A stretch of DNA of 64,000 nt. Origin: Acetatifactor muris. Its GTDB lineage: Bacteria > Bacillota > Clostridia > Lachnospirales > Lachnospiraceae. Within the stretch, counting starts at the first letter, position 1; each line of letters begins with the position of its first letter. This document shows, one piece after another, positions 8,894 to 17,699 of the stretch. The stretch lies in the NCBI RefSeq assembly GCF_024623325.1, contig NZ_JANJZD010000002.1, positions 248,001 through 312,000 on the forward strand, in the 5' to 3' direction. A model generated the notes under the pieces. That model made no database searches and had not been told where the DNA came from. It saw nothing but the letters and a program-made list of their open reading frames with translations. The translations under genes were made by a program, and so were the position numbers.

Positions 8894-8943
8894 CCTACTT
8901 GAAAAAATGAAATATTTACAAAAAATTCACAATAAACTATGGT
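8862..8943 (+). promoter_or_regulatory. Promoter/operator block, copy 2 (upstream of the sugar ABC operon)
   Basis: This block is collinear and ungapped with copy 1 at 7936-8017. The box at 8862-8890 contains TTTGTGCAAA, eight bases, then TTTGTCAAAA; it also holds an inverted repeat TTGTGC/GCACAA. TTTACA lies at 8915-8920, the spacer is 17 bp, and TATGGT is at 8938-8943. It overlaps the 3' end of the HAD gene and ends 39 bp before the permease start. It is likely bound by the AraC-type regulator of the locus. Confidence 0.7.
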
Positions 8944-8982
8944 TAATGTACGCATTGACCAAATCGGGACAGGAGGAAAAAG

Positions 8983-9930
8983 ATGGCAAAAACAAAAAGC
9001 GGCAGCGCCGTCGTAAAGAAAAAAGGCATGTCATTCGGACAGGGGATACGTCACAGCTGGCAATTATATGTACTTCTGCTTCCGGCACTGATTTATCTGT
9101 TTGTATTTGACTATATGCCATTATATGGAATGCAGATTGCTTTTAAAGACTTTCTGCCGGGACTGGGTTTTTCCGGAAGCCCCTGGGTGGGTCTGAAACA
9201 CTTTAAGTATTTTGTGACCTCACCGCAATTTTCTGTTCTCATCAGAAATACATTGTTGCTGAATGTACTGCGGCTGGTGTTCTGTTTTCCTTTTCCTATT
9301 TTTCTTGCGCTGCTTCTGAATGAAGCCCGCAATGCAAAATTTCAGAAGATAATACAGAATCTGACATATGCGCCCCACTTCATCTCCACCGTTGTACTGT
9401 GCGGTATGATTATCAGCTTCACCTCTCCTTCCACAGGCGTCATCAATACCATGATCCAGGCGCTGGGAGGTCAGCCCATTGATTTCATGGGACAGGAAGG
9501 ATGGTTTCGGCCGGTTTACATCATTTCGGAAATCTGGAAAACCACCGGATGGTCCTCTATCATCTACCTGGCCGCACTGGCAGGAATTGACCCTTCCCTG
9601 CATGAAGCAGCCCGTGTGGACGGCGCCTCCCGGTTCCGGAGAATCCTGCACATCAATATCCCGGGAATTGCTCCTACCATCATTATTCTGCTGATTATGG
9701 AAGTGGGCAAAATGATGAGTCTGGGCTTTGAGAAGGTATACCTCCTTCAGAATTCGCTGAACCTGCCTGTGTCGGAAGTGATCTCCACATACGTGTATAA
9801 AACAGGTCTGTTGGGAGCGAAATTCAGCTATACCACATCCATTGACATATTTAATTCCGTTATCAACTGTATTCTGCTGCTGATCGTGAATAAGATTTCC
9901 AGCACCGTCAGCGAAACGAGTCTGTTCTAA
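8983..9930 (+). CDS. Carbohydrate ABC transporter permease, LplB-type (CUT1)
   Basis: About 315 residues with six predicted membrane helices; LPALIYLFVFDYMPLYGMQIAFKDF is the N-terminal hallmark of LplB/YtcP-type permeases. The EAA loop EAARVDGASRFRRILHINIP near residues 206-225 contacts the ATPase, which is not encoded here; such systems usually share an MsmX-like ATPase elsewhere in the genome. A GGAGGAAAAAG ribosome site precedes the ATG. It is first in the operon transcribed from the promoter block at 8862-8943 and is followed by the partner permease and the binding lipoprotein. The substrate is probably an oligosaccharide or polysaccharide fragment. Confidence 0.93.
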   Translation: MAKTKSGSAVVKKKGMSFGQGIRHSWQLYVLLLPALIYLFVFDYMPLYGMQIAFKDFLPGLGFSGSPWVGLKHFKYFVTSPQFSVLIRNTLLLNVLRLVFCFPFPIFLALLLNEARNAKFQKIIQNLTYAPHFISTVVLCGMIISFTSPSTGVINTMIQALGGQPIDFMGQEGWFRPVYIISEIWKTTGWSSIIYLAALAGIDPSLHEAARVDGASRFRRILHINIPGIAPTIIILLIMEVGKMMSLGFEKVYLLQNSLNLPVSEVISTYVYKTGLLGAKFSYTTSIDIFNSVINCILLLIVNKISSTVSETSLF

Positions 9931-9950
9931 GTTCGTCTGTGACTCGGAAC

Positions 9951-10064
9951 GTAAAGTATCGATGGCGCACGAGAGGAACTTTCATGAGTGCACTTTCGAA
10001 TGAAAGTTTCTCTCATAAGAGGTGTGCCGAAGATACTTTACTCTTTAGTGCTGTCGCGCAGCGA
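9951..10064 (+). repeat. Long intercistronic hairpin between the two permease genes, plus a small second hairpin
   Basis: Positions 9951-10041 form a nearly perfect palindrome: GTAAAGTATC (9951-9960) pairs with GATACTTTAC (10032-10041), GGCGCAC with GTGTGCC, and GAGAGGAACTTTCAT (9971-9985) with ATGAAAGTTTCTCTC (10000-10014), around a 14-nt loop. Mismatches are mainly G-U. A second hairpin, GTCGC-GCA-GCGAC, follows at 10053-10065. There is no U-tract, so this is more likely an mRNA-stability element or a small MITE-like insertion than a terminator. Confidence 0.65.
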
Positions 10065-10085
10065 CTTTAATCAGGAGGAACATAA

Positions 10086-10994
10086 ATGAAAGAAAAGACA
10101 CAGCCATCAAAAATCCGGGAAAGAGGCATGGAAAGGGTATTCAACTGGGCAATTAACATTCTGCTGCTGTTGTTCGGTCTGGTTGCCCTGTACCCGCTGC
10201 TCTTTGTACTCTCCGCCTCCATCAGCGATCCCACGGCGGTCAACAGCGGAAAATTGCTGCTTTTTCCCAAAGGCTTCAACCTTGAAGGCTATAAACAGAT
10301 TTTGAAAAACAGCTGGGTACTGATCGGCTACCGCAACAGTCTCTTCTATGCGTTGGTGGGAACCATTCTGAATCTGGTGGTCACCATGATGGCAGGTTAT
10401 GCGCTGTCCCGTAAGGACTTGTACGGGAAAAAGCTTATCACTTTGTATATGATGTTCACCATGTGGTTCAGCGGCGGCATGATTACGAAATTTATCGTGG
10501 TCAACAACATCGGCCTGTATGATAAATGGTATACTCTGCTGGTACTGGGACTGGTATCCATGTACAACGTCATCATCACCCGTTCCTTTATCGCGGGCAG
10601 TATTCCCGGAGAACTGCAGGAGTCAGCCAGAATCGACGGCTGTGATGATTTCGGAACTTTTTTCCGGATTATAGTACCGTTGTCCAAACCGGTTATTGCA
10701 ATCCTGAGCCTCTATTACGGCCTGGGACACTGGAACAGTTATTTCAATGCCTTAATCTATCTGAAAGATAAAAATAAACAGCCTCTGCAGATTTTCTTAC
10801 GGGAAATTCTGGTGTTGAATCAGGCTATTGACGTAAACAGTGATGAGCTGGAATCCATGATTGAAAGGGCAAGAATGGCTCAGAGCATGAAATATGGGCT
10901 TATCGTTGTAGCTTCCCTGCCCATGCTGATTATCTATCCTTTCCTGCAGAAATTCTTCGTGAAGGGTGTCATGATAGGCTCCGTGAAAGGATAG
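10086..10994 (+). CDS. Carbohydrate ABC transporter permease, LplC/YtcP-type (CUT1)
   Basis: About 302 residues with six membrane helices. The N-terminal NWAINILLLLFGLVALYPLLFVLSAS pattern and the EAA loop ELQESARIDGCDDFGTFFRI near residues 178-197 identify the second permease of an LplBC pair. AGGAGGAACATAA precedes the ATG. It lies 155 bp after the first permease, separated by the palindromic hairpin at 9951-10041, and 89 bp before the lipoprotein gene. Together the two permeases form the translocation channel for the sugar bound by the 11084 lipoprotein. Confidence 0.93.
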   Translation: MKEKTQPSKIRERGMERVFNWAINILLLLFGLVALYPLLFVLSASISDPTAVNSGKLLLFPKGFNLEGYKQILKNSWVLIGYRNSLFYALVGTILNLVVTMMAGYALSRKDLYGKKLITLYMMFTMWFSGGMITKFIVVNNIGLYDKWYTLLVLGLVSMYNVIITRSFIAGSIPGELQESARIDGCDDFGTFFRIIVPLSKPVIAILSLYYGLGHWNSYFNALIYLKDKNKQPLQIFLREILVLNQAIDVNSDELESMIERARMAQSMKYGLIVVASLPMLIIYPFLQKFFVKGVMIGSVKG

Positions 10995-11083
10995 TAATAA
11001 CATCAGGTTTTACCCGGACATAATACATATCATCAGTCCGGTTGGCAACTATACACATTTTAACATAAGTAGGAGGTAATTTT

Positions 11084-12841
11084 ATGAAGAGAAAATTGTT
11101 GGCGGCTCTTCTGGCAGGCTCAATGGTTCTATCCATGGCAGCCTGCGGAAACAATGATTCCGGCAGCTCATCCCCGGCAAGTGAAAGCGGCTCTGCTGAA
11201 AGCAGTTCCGGGAGCAGCTCTGCTGAAAACAGCAGCGAGGCCGAGACCCCTGAGTCAGATGAAGTCATAGAAGTCACCATGATGGTGGCCACCAAATCCG
11301 GTCAGGGCGACTGGAATGATTACTGGCTGATGGACAAGATTGAAGAGACCTGCGGCATCCGTTTCAAAGTAGACCAGATTATAAAGGATGCATGGTCAGA
11401 AAAGGAAAGTCTGGCATTTGCCACCAACGACCTTCCCATGGTATTCTTAAATGATCTGACAGATACAGAGCTTGCAACCTATGGCGCACAGGGGCTGCTT
11501 CTCCCGCTGGAGGATTACATCTCCAAAGAGACCATGCCTAATCTGTATGCGGCGATGGAAAATGATAATGTGGACCTGCTGGCAGGTATGACCTTCCCGG
11601 ACGGGCATATCTACTCTCTGAGAGGCTACACGGCCAATCCCCGTGAAATGGCGAAGAACCGTTGGTTTATCAACAAAACGTGGATGGAGAGACTGGGTAT
11701 CGAGAAAATGCCCGAGACTCTGGACGAGTTCTACGATTATCTGGTGGCAGTGCGTGACGGCGATCCCAATCAGAACGGCGACACCACAGACGAGATTCCT
11801 CTGGGCGGTTCCTACAAGGAAGAAGATTCCTTCTATTACAGTGCCTTTATTCCCATTCTGGCAGGCTTCGGCTTCCTGGGTGACCCCAGCGGAGCAGACT
11901 ATCAGGTGGACGACAACGGAAAAGTATTCTACATTCCGGCGCACGAAAACTATAAAGAATTCCTGAAATACATGCACAAGCTGTATTCCGAGAAATTGCT
12001 GGATCAGGAATACTTCACCCAGACCGCAGAACAGCGGAAGGCAAAGCAGGCGGAAGACAAGTATGGCGCCTTCACGGATTATGCTTCCTGGCTGAACATT
12101 CCGGACATCAATGTGTCCATACAGTTCCGGGGTCTGGAGCCCTTCACCAGCGAATTTAACAGTGAGAAAATGTGGCCCTCCAAGGATATGCAGTTCAACG
12201 GCGGACTGGTTATCACCAACAAAGTGACAGATGAAGCTGTCATCAAGAAGCTGATTTCCATGGCTGACTGGTTCTATTCCGAAGAAGGAACCTACACCAT
12301 TGTCCGCGGTGTGCCGAAGGGAGAATTTACGGCAAATCCCGAGTACGGCTGGTGGCTGGGTGAAACCGACAGATTCGGCACTGTGAAAGTGGAGAATGAG
12401 TGGGACAGGGAAAAATATGAGAAAGTAGGCCAGTGGAGAGATGCCGAGGTTACCCCGGGCAACAGTTACTTCCCCATGGGCCAGACGCTTGCTTTGACCT
12501 CCACCACCATTTATCAGGAAGAGGATTATGTTCTTATAGAGGATGAGGCCGTTACGAACAACAGTCGTCTCACCACAGATATTATGGCAAATCTCTATGA
12601 CTATTTGAAAGTAGGCTGGCCTGGAACGGTTAAGTTTACCCAGGAAGAAAATGATGAAATCAGCCTGATTGAGACAGACCTGCGGAACTACAAGGAGACC
12701 ATGGAATCCAAAATGATCAACGGAGATCTGGATATCGACGCCACCTGGGATGAGTATATTAAAGGACTCAATGACAGAAAGCTTGATCGTTATGTGGAGC
12801 TTCTCCAGACAGCCTATGATCGCTGGGCTTCCTCGAAATAA
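11084..12841 (+). CDS. Extracellular solute-binding lipoprotein of the sugar ABC transporter
   Basis: About 585 residues. A lipoprotein signal ends LSMAAC with the lipidated Cys at residue 21, followed by a Ser/Glu-rich linker to about residue 60 and then a large SBP_bac_1 fold of the LplA type. Length and the WMERLGIEKMPETLDEFYDYL segment are typical of Lachnospiraceae polysaccharide-binding proteins. A CCGGAC/GTCCGG hairpin at 11014-11041 and an AGTAGGAGG ribosome site precede the ATG, which may favour higher expression than the permeases. It binds sugar outside the membrane and delivers it to the LplB/LplC pair. Confidence 0.92.
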   Translation: MKRKLLAALLAGSMVLSMAACGNNDSGSSSPASESGSAESSSGSSSAENSSEAETPESDEVIEVTMMVATKSGQGDWNDYWLMDKIEETCGIRFKVDQIIKDAWSEKESLAFATNDLPMVFLNDLTDTELATYGAQGLLLPLEDYISKETMPNLYAAMENDNVDLLAGMTFPDGHIYSLRGYTANPREMAKNRWFINKTWMERLGIEKMPETLDEFYDYLVAVRDGDPNQNGDTTDEIPLGGSYKEEDSFYYSAFIPILAGFGFLGDPSGADYQVDDNGKVFYIPAHENYKEFLKYMHKLYSEKLLDQEYFTQTAEQRKAKQAEDKYGAFTDYASWLNIPDINVSIQFRGLEPFTSEFNSEKMWPSKDMQFNGGLVITNKVTDEAVIKKLISMADWFYSEEGTYTIVRGVPKGEFTANPEYGWWLGETDRFGTVKVENEWDREKYEKVGQWRDAEVTPGNSYFPMGQTLALTSTTIYQEEDYVLIEDEAVTNNSRLTTDIMANLYDYLKVGWPGTVKFTQEENDEISLIETDLRNYKETMESKMINGDLDIDATWDEYIKGLNDRKLDRYVELLQTAYDRWASSK

Positions 12842-12876
12842 AGGGATTGAATTTTTACAGAATCAGTGACACAATA

Positions 12877-12912
12877 ACAGGAAGATGTGGATTACAGGTC
12901 CGCTCTTCCTGT
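12877..12912 (+). terminator. Intercistronic hairpin after the binding-protein gene
   Basis: A perfect 9-bp inverted repeat, ACAGGAAGA (12877-12885) and TCTTCCTGT (12904-12912), surrounds an 18-nt loop. No T-run follows, so it is more likely a processing or partial attenuation element that lowers expression of the AraC regulator relative to the lipoprotein. Confidence 0.45.
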
Positions 12913-12942
12913 ATGTATTACAGGAAATAACAGGAGGAAATT

Positions 12943-14937
12943 ATGCTCGGCAGAAGAATCAGAAACAGACAGTCCAGGATACTCATTTCATATATTGCAT
13001 CTCTCGTGGCGTTTATCCTGGCGCCGATTCTTCTGCTGACTGGAATCTTTCTGTCCAACGGATTGCACCAGATGGAAGCGGCTTATGCGGTTTCTCAGGA
13101 ATATACCTTGCGACAGGCCATTCAGAACATGGACGACGATATGAAAAGCTTCCGACAGGTGGCGATTCAGATTGCCACAGATCCTGATGTAACTCCATAT
13201 GTCCTTCATACCAATAGTTATGATACCATCCTCGCCATTCGAAAGCTGGCCATTTATCATGCCCAGGTAAGCTTTTTCGACGAAATGTATCTGCATATCA
13301 ACGGCGACGGTAATCTGTATTCCGGAAATGGCGTAATCTCCGTGAACAATTTCAAGAACATGGGATACCGTCCGCAGGGAGAGGAAAACAGGGAAGATTT
13401 CGACCGGTATATTGCAGAGGGACACCCCTTTGCTCTCAGCGTCAACGGAAATGGGGGATACCTGGTCAAAAAATATGACGCAAAAGAATATATCGCCATT
13501 ACTTACCCGTGGGTAGATTCCGGCGTGCATCCTCTGGGTTCTGTAGTCGGACTGGTGGAATCCAATTATTTTACAGATATACTTGATATATCAGATAAAC
13601 AGTATCATGAAAGCATTTATCTTTTTGATGATGACGATCAGCTGCAGTTTGAGCTGGAAAACGGTCTGGAATTCTCACCCGAAACATTAAAGCTGCTGAC
13701 AGATACTTACAGAGAACCGGGAATTCACACAGGAAAGGTTAACGGTATCTCCTGTTTTATCATTATGGGAGCGGCCCAGACTACCGGTTGGAAATATATT
13801 GCCGTAATACCAAGACCGCAGTTTTTCCTGAAGTATGTGCGCAGTGAGAATCAGGTGGCTGCTGTAATTACTGTGCTGCTGGTACTGTGTATTGTATTTG
13901 GAATTGTGCTGGCCTTCAGGATGTATCGGCCCATCAGAAAATTATGGAGCATTCTGGAACATGTATCTCCTGAACAGCAGAATATTCTGGAAGGCCTCGA
14001 GCCGGAGATGGTCAAGCGCGGCGAGTGGGAGCATCTTCACACTTCTGTCACCAGAATTGCAGAGATGAACAAAACCATTGCCAGAGAACTGGAGGAGAAT
14101 AAAGAAATGTATTCCCAAAGTATCCTGAAGGCACTCCTGCTGGGTGCGGTAAACGCAGAGCACGCACAGGACACACTGGCGGTTCAGGATATTGAATTCC
14201 GTGAACCCTGCTCTCTGGTTATAATACTGTATTGCATGTCACCCACGAGAGCCAGTCAGGCAGAGACAGCAAAAGCACTTATCGAAGAACAGGCCCTTCC
14301 AGGATTGCATGTTCTGATGCTTCCTGAGAATAACGGCTGTCTGACTCTGCTGTGGAATACTGACCCTGAGATGCCCCCCCTGGAAGAGAAAATCACAGAT
14401 CTGTACAGTGTCATAACCGGTAAAACAGAGCTGGATTGGCTGTTTGCCGTGGGAAGCTGCTGCGATAACCTGAATGGTATAAGCACATCCTATCTGGAAG
14501 CACTTGCCGTAGGGGACAGTATGCAGGAAAAAGGCCGCTCCGGAATATATCATTATGGAGAATTCCGAAAGGTACAGGAGAGTAATGAATTGTATCAGGA
14601 TATTCTGGCCTATGTGGATGCTCATTATGATGACAATGATATCAGCCTCTCCGGGCTGGCGGAGAAATTCAGCCTGTCTTCCTCTTATCTGAGCAGATTT
14701 TTCCGGAAATGTTCCGGCATGAATTTCCTGGAATATGTCACAAAGCGGAGGATTAAGAAAGCCTGCTGCCTTCTGCGGGACACAGATTTGAAGATTAAGG
14801 ACATTGTGGAACAGGTAGGGTATTTCGATGTGGCCAGCTTCACCAAAAAATTCAGAAATACCATGGGTGTCAGTCCTGCAAAATACAGAGAACAGGTTCG
14901 GCAGGATACAGACAACGCAGATAAGGCAGAAGAATAA
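12943..14937 (+). CDS. Membrane-anchored AraC-family transcriptional regulator
   Basis: About 664 residues. Membrane helices near 14-38 and 307-329 bracket an extracytoplasmic sensor of about 260 residues. A cytoplasmic linker leads to a C-terminal double-HTH AraC domain (about 550-655) with LAEKFSLSSSYLSRFFRK and IKDIVEQVGYFDVASFTKKF. This architecture is common beside LplABC transporters in Lachnospiraceae and senses extracellular sugar, sometimes through the binding protein. AGGAGGAAATT precedes the ATG. Likely targets are the two direct-repeat operators at 7936 and 8862. It is fourth in the operon and so may be autoregulated. Confidence 0.92.
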   Translation: MLGRRIRNRQSRILISYIASLVAFILAPILLLTGIFLSNGLHQMEAAYAVSQEYTLRQAIQNMDDDMKSFRQVAIQIATDPDVTPYVLHTNSYDTILAIRKLAIYHAQVSFFDEMYLHINGDGNLYSGNGVISVNNFKNMGYRPQGEENREDFDRYIAEGHPFALSVNGNGGYLVKKYDAKEYIAITYPWVDSGVHPLGSVVGLVESNYFTDILDISDKQYHESIYLFDDDDQLQFELENGLEFSPETLKLLTDTYREPGIHTGKVNGISCFIIMGAAQTTGWKYIAVIPRPQFFLKYVRSENQVAAVITVLLVLCIVFGIVLAFRMYRPIRKLWSILEHVSPEQQNILEGLEPEMVKRGEWEHLHTSVTRIAEMNKTIARELEENKEMYSQSILKALLLGAVNAEHAQDTLAVQDIEFREPCSLVIILYCMSPTRASQAETAKALIEEQALPGLHVLMLPENNGCLTLLWNTDPEMPPLEEKITDLYSVITGKTELDWLFAVGSCCDNLNGISTSYLEALAVGDSMQEKGRSGIYHYGEFRKVQESNELYQDILAYVDAHYDDNDISLSGLAEKFSLSSSYLSRFFRKCSGMNFLEYVTKRRIKKACCLLRDTDLKIKDIVEQVGYFDVASFTKKFRNTMGVSPAKYREQVRQDTDNADKAEE

Positions 14938-14963
14938 AGCAGACCCTATAAAAGGAGGAAAAT

Positions 14964-15806
14964 ATGCAAACAACATTATATATGCTTCAGGAACAGAGTC
15001 ATACCCAAATGATGTCCTATGTCCTGCAAAGTATGGAGGGAAAGCTGGTGGTCATCGACGGAGGAACAGCCAAAGATGCCGGACATCTGCTGGACACCCT
15101 GATTCGTCTGGGAGGTCCCGAACCCACAGTGGATTTATGGCTGCTGACACATCCCCACTCCGATCATGTGAATGCCCTGCTGGAGATTTTCTCCAGGCCG
15201 AATCCCCTGAAGGTGAAAAAAATCTACAGCAAATTCCTGTCATATGAATTCTATGAGAAATATGACGAGACAGGTGCCCGTGGAGCTCGTGTTACAAGTG
15301 CATTTAATGAATTTAAAGAATCCCACAGAGAAATCTGCCTGCCCTTTGAAACCGGGCAGAAATTCACCGTTGATTCCATAGAGATCAAAGTGCTGTATGT
15401 GCCGGATGAATCCATCACAGAGAATACCATCAACAATTCTTCCGTGGTATTCCGGGTGGATGCGGAGGGACAACGGATTCTCTTCATCGGCGATCTGGGG
15501 GAGGAAGCCGGCGACAGAGTGCTGGCTCTTGTGCCTCATGGCGAATTGCGGGCAGATTTCGTACAGATGGCTCATCACGGACAGAGCGGCGTGAAAAAAA
15601 GCTTTTATGAAGTTGTGTCTCCGAAAGCCTGCCTGTGGAACACCCCCCAGTGGCTCTGGGATAACCAGCGACGTGGAGAGCCCTATAATTCCGGTCCCTG
15701 GAAAACCGTAGAAGTACAGGGATGGATGAAAGAACTGGGAGTACGGCATCATTTCATTACAAAAGACAGGGAATACGTACTTCCTCTGCCCTATCCCGTG
15801 GGATAA
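14964..15806 (+). CDS. MBL-fold metallo-hydrolase in the sugar operon
   Basis: About 280 residues. The metal-binding motif HPHSDH is at residues 63-68, a GDLG motif lies near 175, and AHHGQSG supplies a later ligand. The arrangement resembles the ComEC-type MBL domain but without any membrane part, so it is a soluble cytoplasmic hydrolase; no signal peptide is seen. AAAGGAGGAAAAT precedes the ATG, 26 bp after the AraC gene, so it belongs to the operon. Its substrate is unknown; sugar lactone or phosphodiester hydrolysis is possible but is only inference. Confidence 0.82.
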   Translation: MQTTLYMLQEQSHTQMMSYVLQSMEGKLVVIDGGTAKDAGHLLDTLIRLGGPEPTVDLWLLTHPHSDHVNALLEIFSRPNPLKVKKIYSKFLSYEFYEKYDETGARGARVTSAFNEFKESHREICLPFETGQKFTVDSIEIKVLYVPDESITENTINNSSVVFRVDAEGQRILFIGDLGEEAGDRVLALVPHGELRADFVQMAHHGQSGVKKSFYEVVSPKACLWNTPQWLWDNQRRGEPYNSGPWKTVEVQGWMKELGVRHHFITKDREYVLPLPYPVG

Positions 15807-15906
15807 TCCTGTCCGCAATATGACGGCCAGGATCAGATTACAGAACTGCTTCGACATGGGAGCGAAATCATTTCCATAATAGAATATAACAACAGGAATT
15901 GTGAAA

Positions 15907-16692
15907 ATGCAGAAACTTATCTTTTTTGACATTGATGGCACTTTAATCAGCAAAGGAAACCAGGTTCTCGGGGAGAGCACAAAGGAATCTATCCGCAAAG
16001 CACAGGAAAACGGACATATCTGTGTGGTCAATACGGGCAGAACCTGGCGTATGGTGGGGAACTGGCTTCCGGAACAGACGGATTTTGACGGCTATCTGCT
16101 GGGCTGCGGCACCATGGTGAGATACCGGGAAAAAGTCCTGCTGCATGAGACTTTTCCCCCGGAGGAAAGCCGCAGAATTATGGCGGCCCTGGAAAAATAC
16201 GGCATTGACGCCCTTCTGGAAGGCGCGGACAACAATTATGCGAAAAATTTAACAGAATTCCAGTCCGAGAGATTTCAGGATCATATGAGGAGACGCCATC
16301 CGTCAGATTGTCTCCCCTGGGAAGAAGCGGTTGGAAATTTCGACAAGTTTTTTGTCAATGAAGTGGAAGCAAAGCGAATGGAGCTCTTTCAGCAGCAATT
16401 CAGGGAAGAGCTGAGCTTTATCGACAGAGATCGGGGATTCTGGGAAATTGCACCCAAAGGATACTCCAAGGGAAGCGCCATGAGATTTCTGGCGGACAGA
16501 CTGCAGATTCCCATGGCAGACACCGTAGCCGTGGGCGACAGCAATAATGATCTGGAAATGTTCCAGTGTGCAGGTACCTGTATCGCCATGGGAAATGCAG
16601 TGGAAAACATAAAGGCTCTGGCAGATTTTATCACCACGGATGTGCTGGAGGACGGCATATGGAATGCACTCAGGTGGCTGGGGGCAATATAG
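15907..16692 (+). CDS. Cof-type HAD-IIB phosphatase
   Basis: About 261 residues. The nucleophile motif FFDIDGTL (D8, D10) opens the protein and GDSNNDLEMF near residue 200 supplies the Mg-binding acidic residues; a large IIB cap lies between. Cof-like enzymes dephosphorylate sugar phosphates and cofactor phosphates. The ATG at 15907 follows ACAGGAATTGTGAAA; a GTG two codons earlier (15901) is an alternative. It is the second HAD phosphatase of the locus, separated from the MBL gene by 100 bp with no recognisable promoter. Confidence 0.88.
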   Translation: MQKLIFFDIDGTLISKGNQVLGESTKESIRKAQENGHICVVNTGRTWRMVGNWLPEQTDFDGYLLGCGTMVRYREKVLLHETFPPEESRRIMAALEKYGIDALLEGADNNYAKNLTEFQSERFQDHMRRRHPSDCLPWEEAVGNFDKFFVNEVEAKRMELFQQQFREELSFIDRDRGFWEIAPKGYSKGSAMRFLADRLQIPMADTVAVGDSNNDLEMFQCAGTCIAMGNAVENIKALADFITTDVLEDGIWNALRWLGAI

Positions 16693-16718
16693 GATTGCGG
16701 AAAGGAAGGAAGCTATAT

Positions 16719-17633
16719 ATGAAACTATCAACTACCACAGGATTCTACAGACATCGTCCCGGCGGAATAGAAGTTCCAATGACCGACTGCATCAGAAAGC
16801 TGCATGCCATAGGATATGAAGATATCGACCTTAATTTCTGCCTGACCAAAAAGGATACCCAGGAGAAGGGAAAATGTAAGGAACTGGAACCGGACAACTG
16901 GCATGACTGGGTCCTGGAGATGAAAGAACTGCTGGCAGGGCTGAACATGACCGCCAGTCAGGCACATGCCCCCTTTTATAATGTGCTGGATAAGGATTAC
17001 CCGGACAGAGAACACACAGAGAAAATTGTGCGCCGCTCCATTATGGCGGCCGGAGAACTGGGCGTGAAAGCCATCGTCATTCATGCAGGATTTCACCTTT
17101 ATGACAACAATTTCCGCAAATGTCTTGAAGACAACATGGAATATTACAAACCCCATCTGGAGTTGGCCGCCCGTTATGGCCTGTCCGTGGCGGTGGAAAA
17201 CATGTTCGACAGGACAGATCCCTCGCGGAAATGCAGGAGAGACCGCTTTGCCGCAAGGACGGAGGAAATAATCGAAATTGTGGACCGGCTGTCAGAGCAG
17301 TATGACAATGTGGGCATCTGCTGGGATTTCGGCCATGCCAACATGATGGGCTGGAATCAGCCTCAGGCCCTGGAAATGATGGGGGAACGCCTGATTGCCA
17401 CTCATGTACAGGATAATTATGCGGACAGCGACCACCATCTTCTGCCCTGCCATGGTACTATTGAGTGGGAACCGATTATGAAGACGCTGAAGAAAATCGA
17501 TTACAAAGGCGTATTTGCCTATGAGACCCACAAAGCAGCCGAGCGGGTTCCGGAGCCGGTCATCGACGCCCTGCTGACCTACTCGCTGCAGCTGGGGAAA
17601 TATTTGATTTCTCTGTATGATGCGGCAAAATAA
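16719..17633 (+). CDS. Sugar phosphate isomerase/epimerase (xylose isomerase-like TIM barrel)
   Basis: About 304 residues of the AP_endonuc_2/XylI-like TIM barrel. Metal-ligand signatures are visible: IVIHAGFHL, SVAVENMFD, ICWDFGHANMMGW, IATHVQDNYA and FAYETH, matching the Glu/Asp/His positions of IolE/IolI-like epimerases. GGAAAGGAAGG precedes the ATG at 16719; a longer frame from 16566 would overlap the HAD gene and is unlikely. The gene follows the HAD by 26 bp and probably interconverts the sugar released from the imported substrate. Exact substrate unknown. Confidence 0.87.
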   Translation: MKLSTTTGFYRHRPGGIEVPMTDCIRKLHAIGYEDIDLNFCLTKKDTQEKGKCKELEPDNWHDWVLEMKELLAGLNMTASQAHAPFYNVLDKDYPDREHTEKIVRRSIMAAGELGVKAIVIHAGFHLYDNNFRKCLEDNMEYYKPHLELAARYGLSVAVENMFDRTDPSRKCRRDRFAARTEEIIEIVDRLSEQYDNVGICWDFGHANMMGWNQPQALEMMGERLIATHVQDNYADSDHHLLPCHGTIEWEPIMKTLKKIDYKGVFAYETHKAAERVPEPVIDALLTYSLQLGKYLISLYDAAK

Positions 17634-17699
17634 TCCGAATGTTCAGCGCCATATTGCAAAGCGTTTAAAACATTTCTATCCTGACACGGGGGTATCATC

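Noticed and set aside
16566..16718. Longer N-terminus of the epimerase
   Set aside because: It overlaps the HAD gene and lacks a ribosome site; ATG at 16719 fits the family start.
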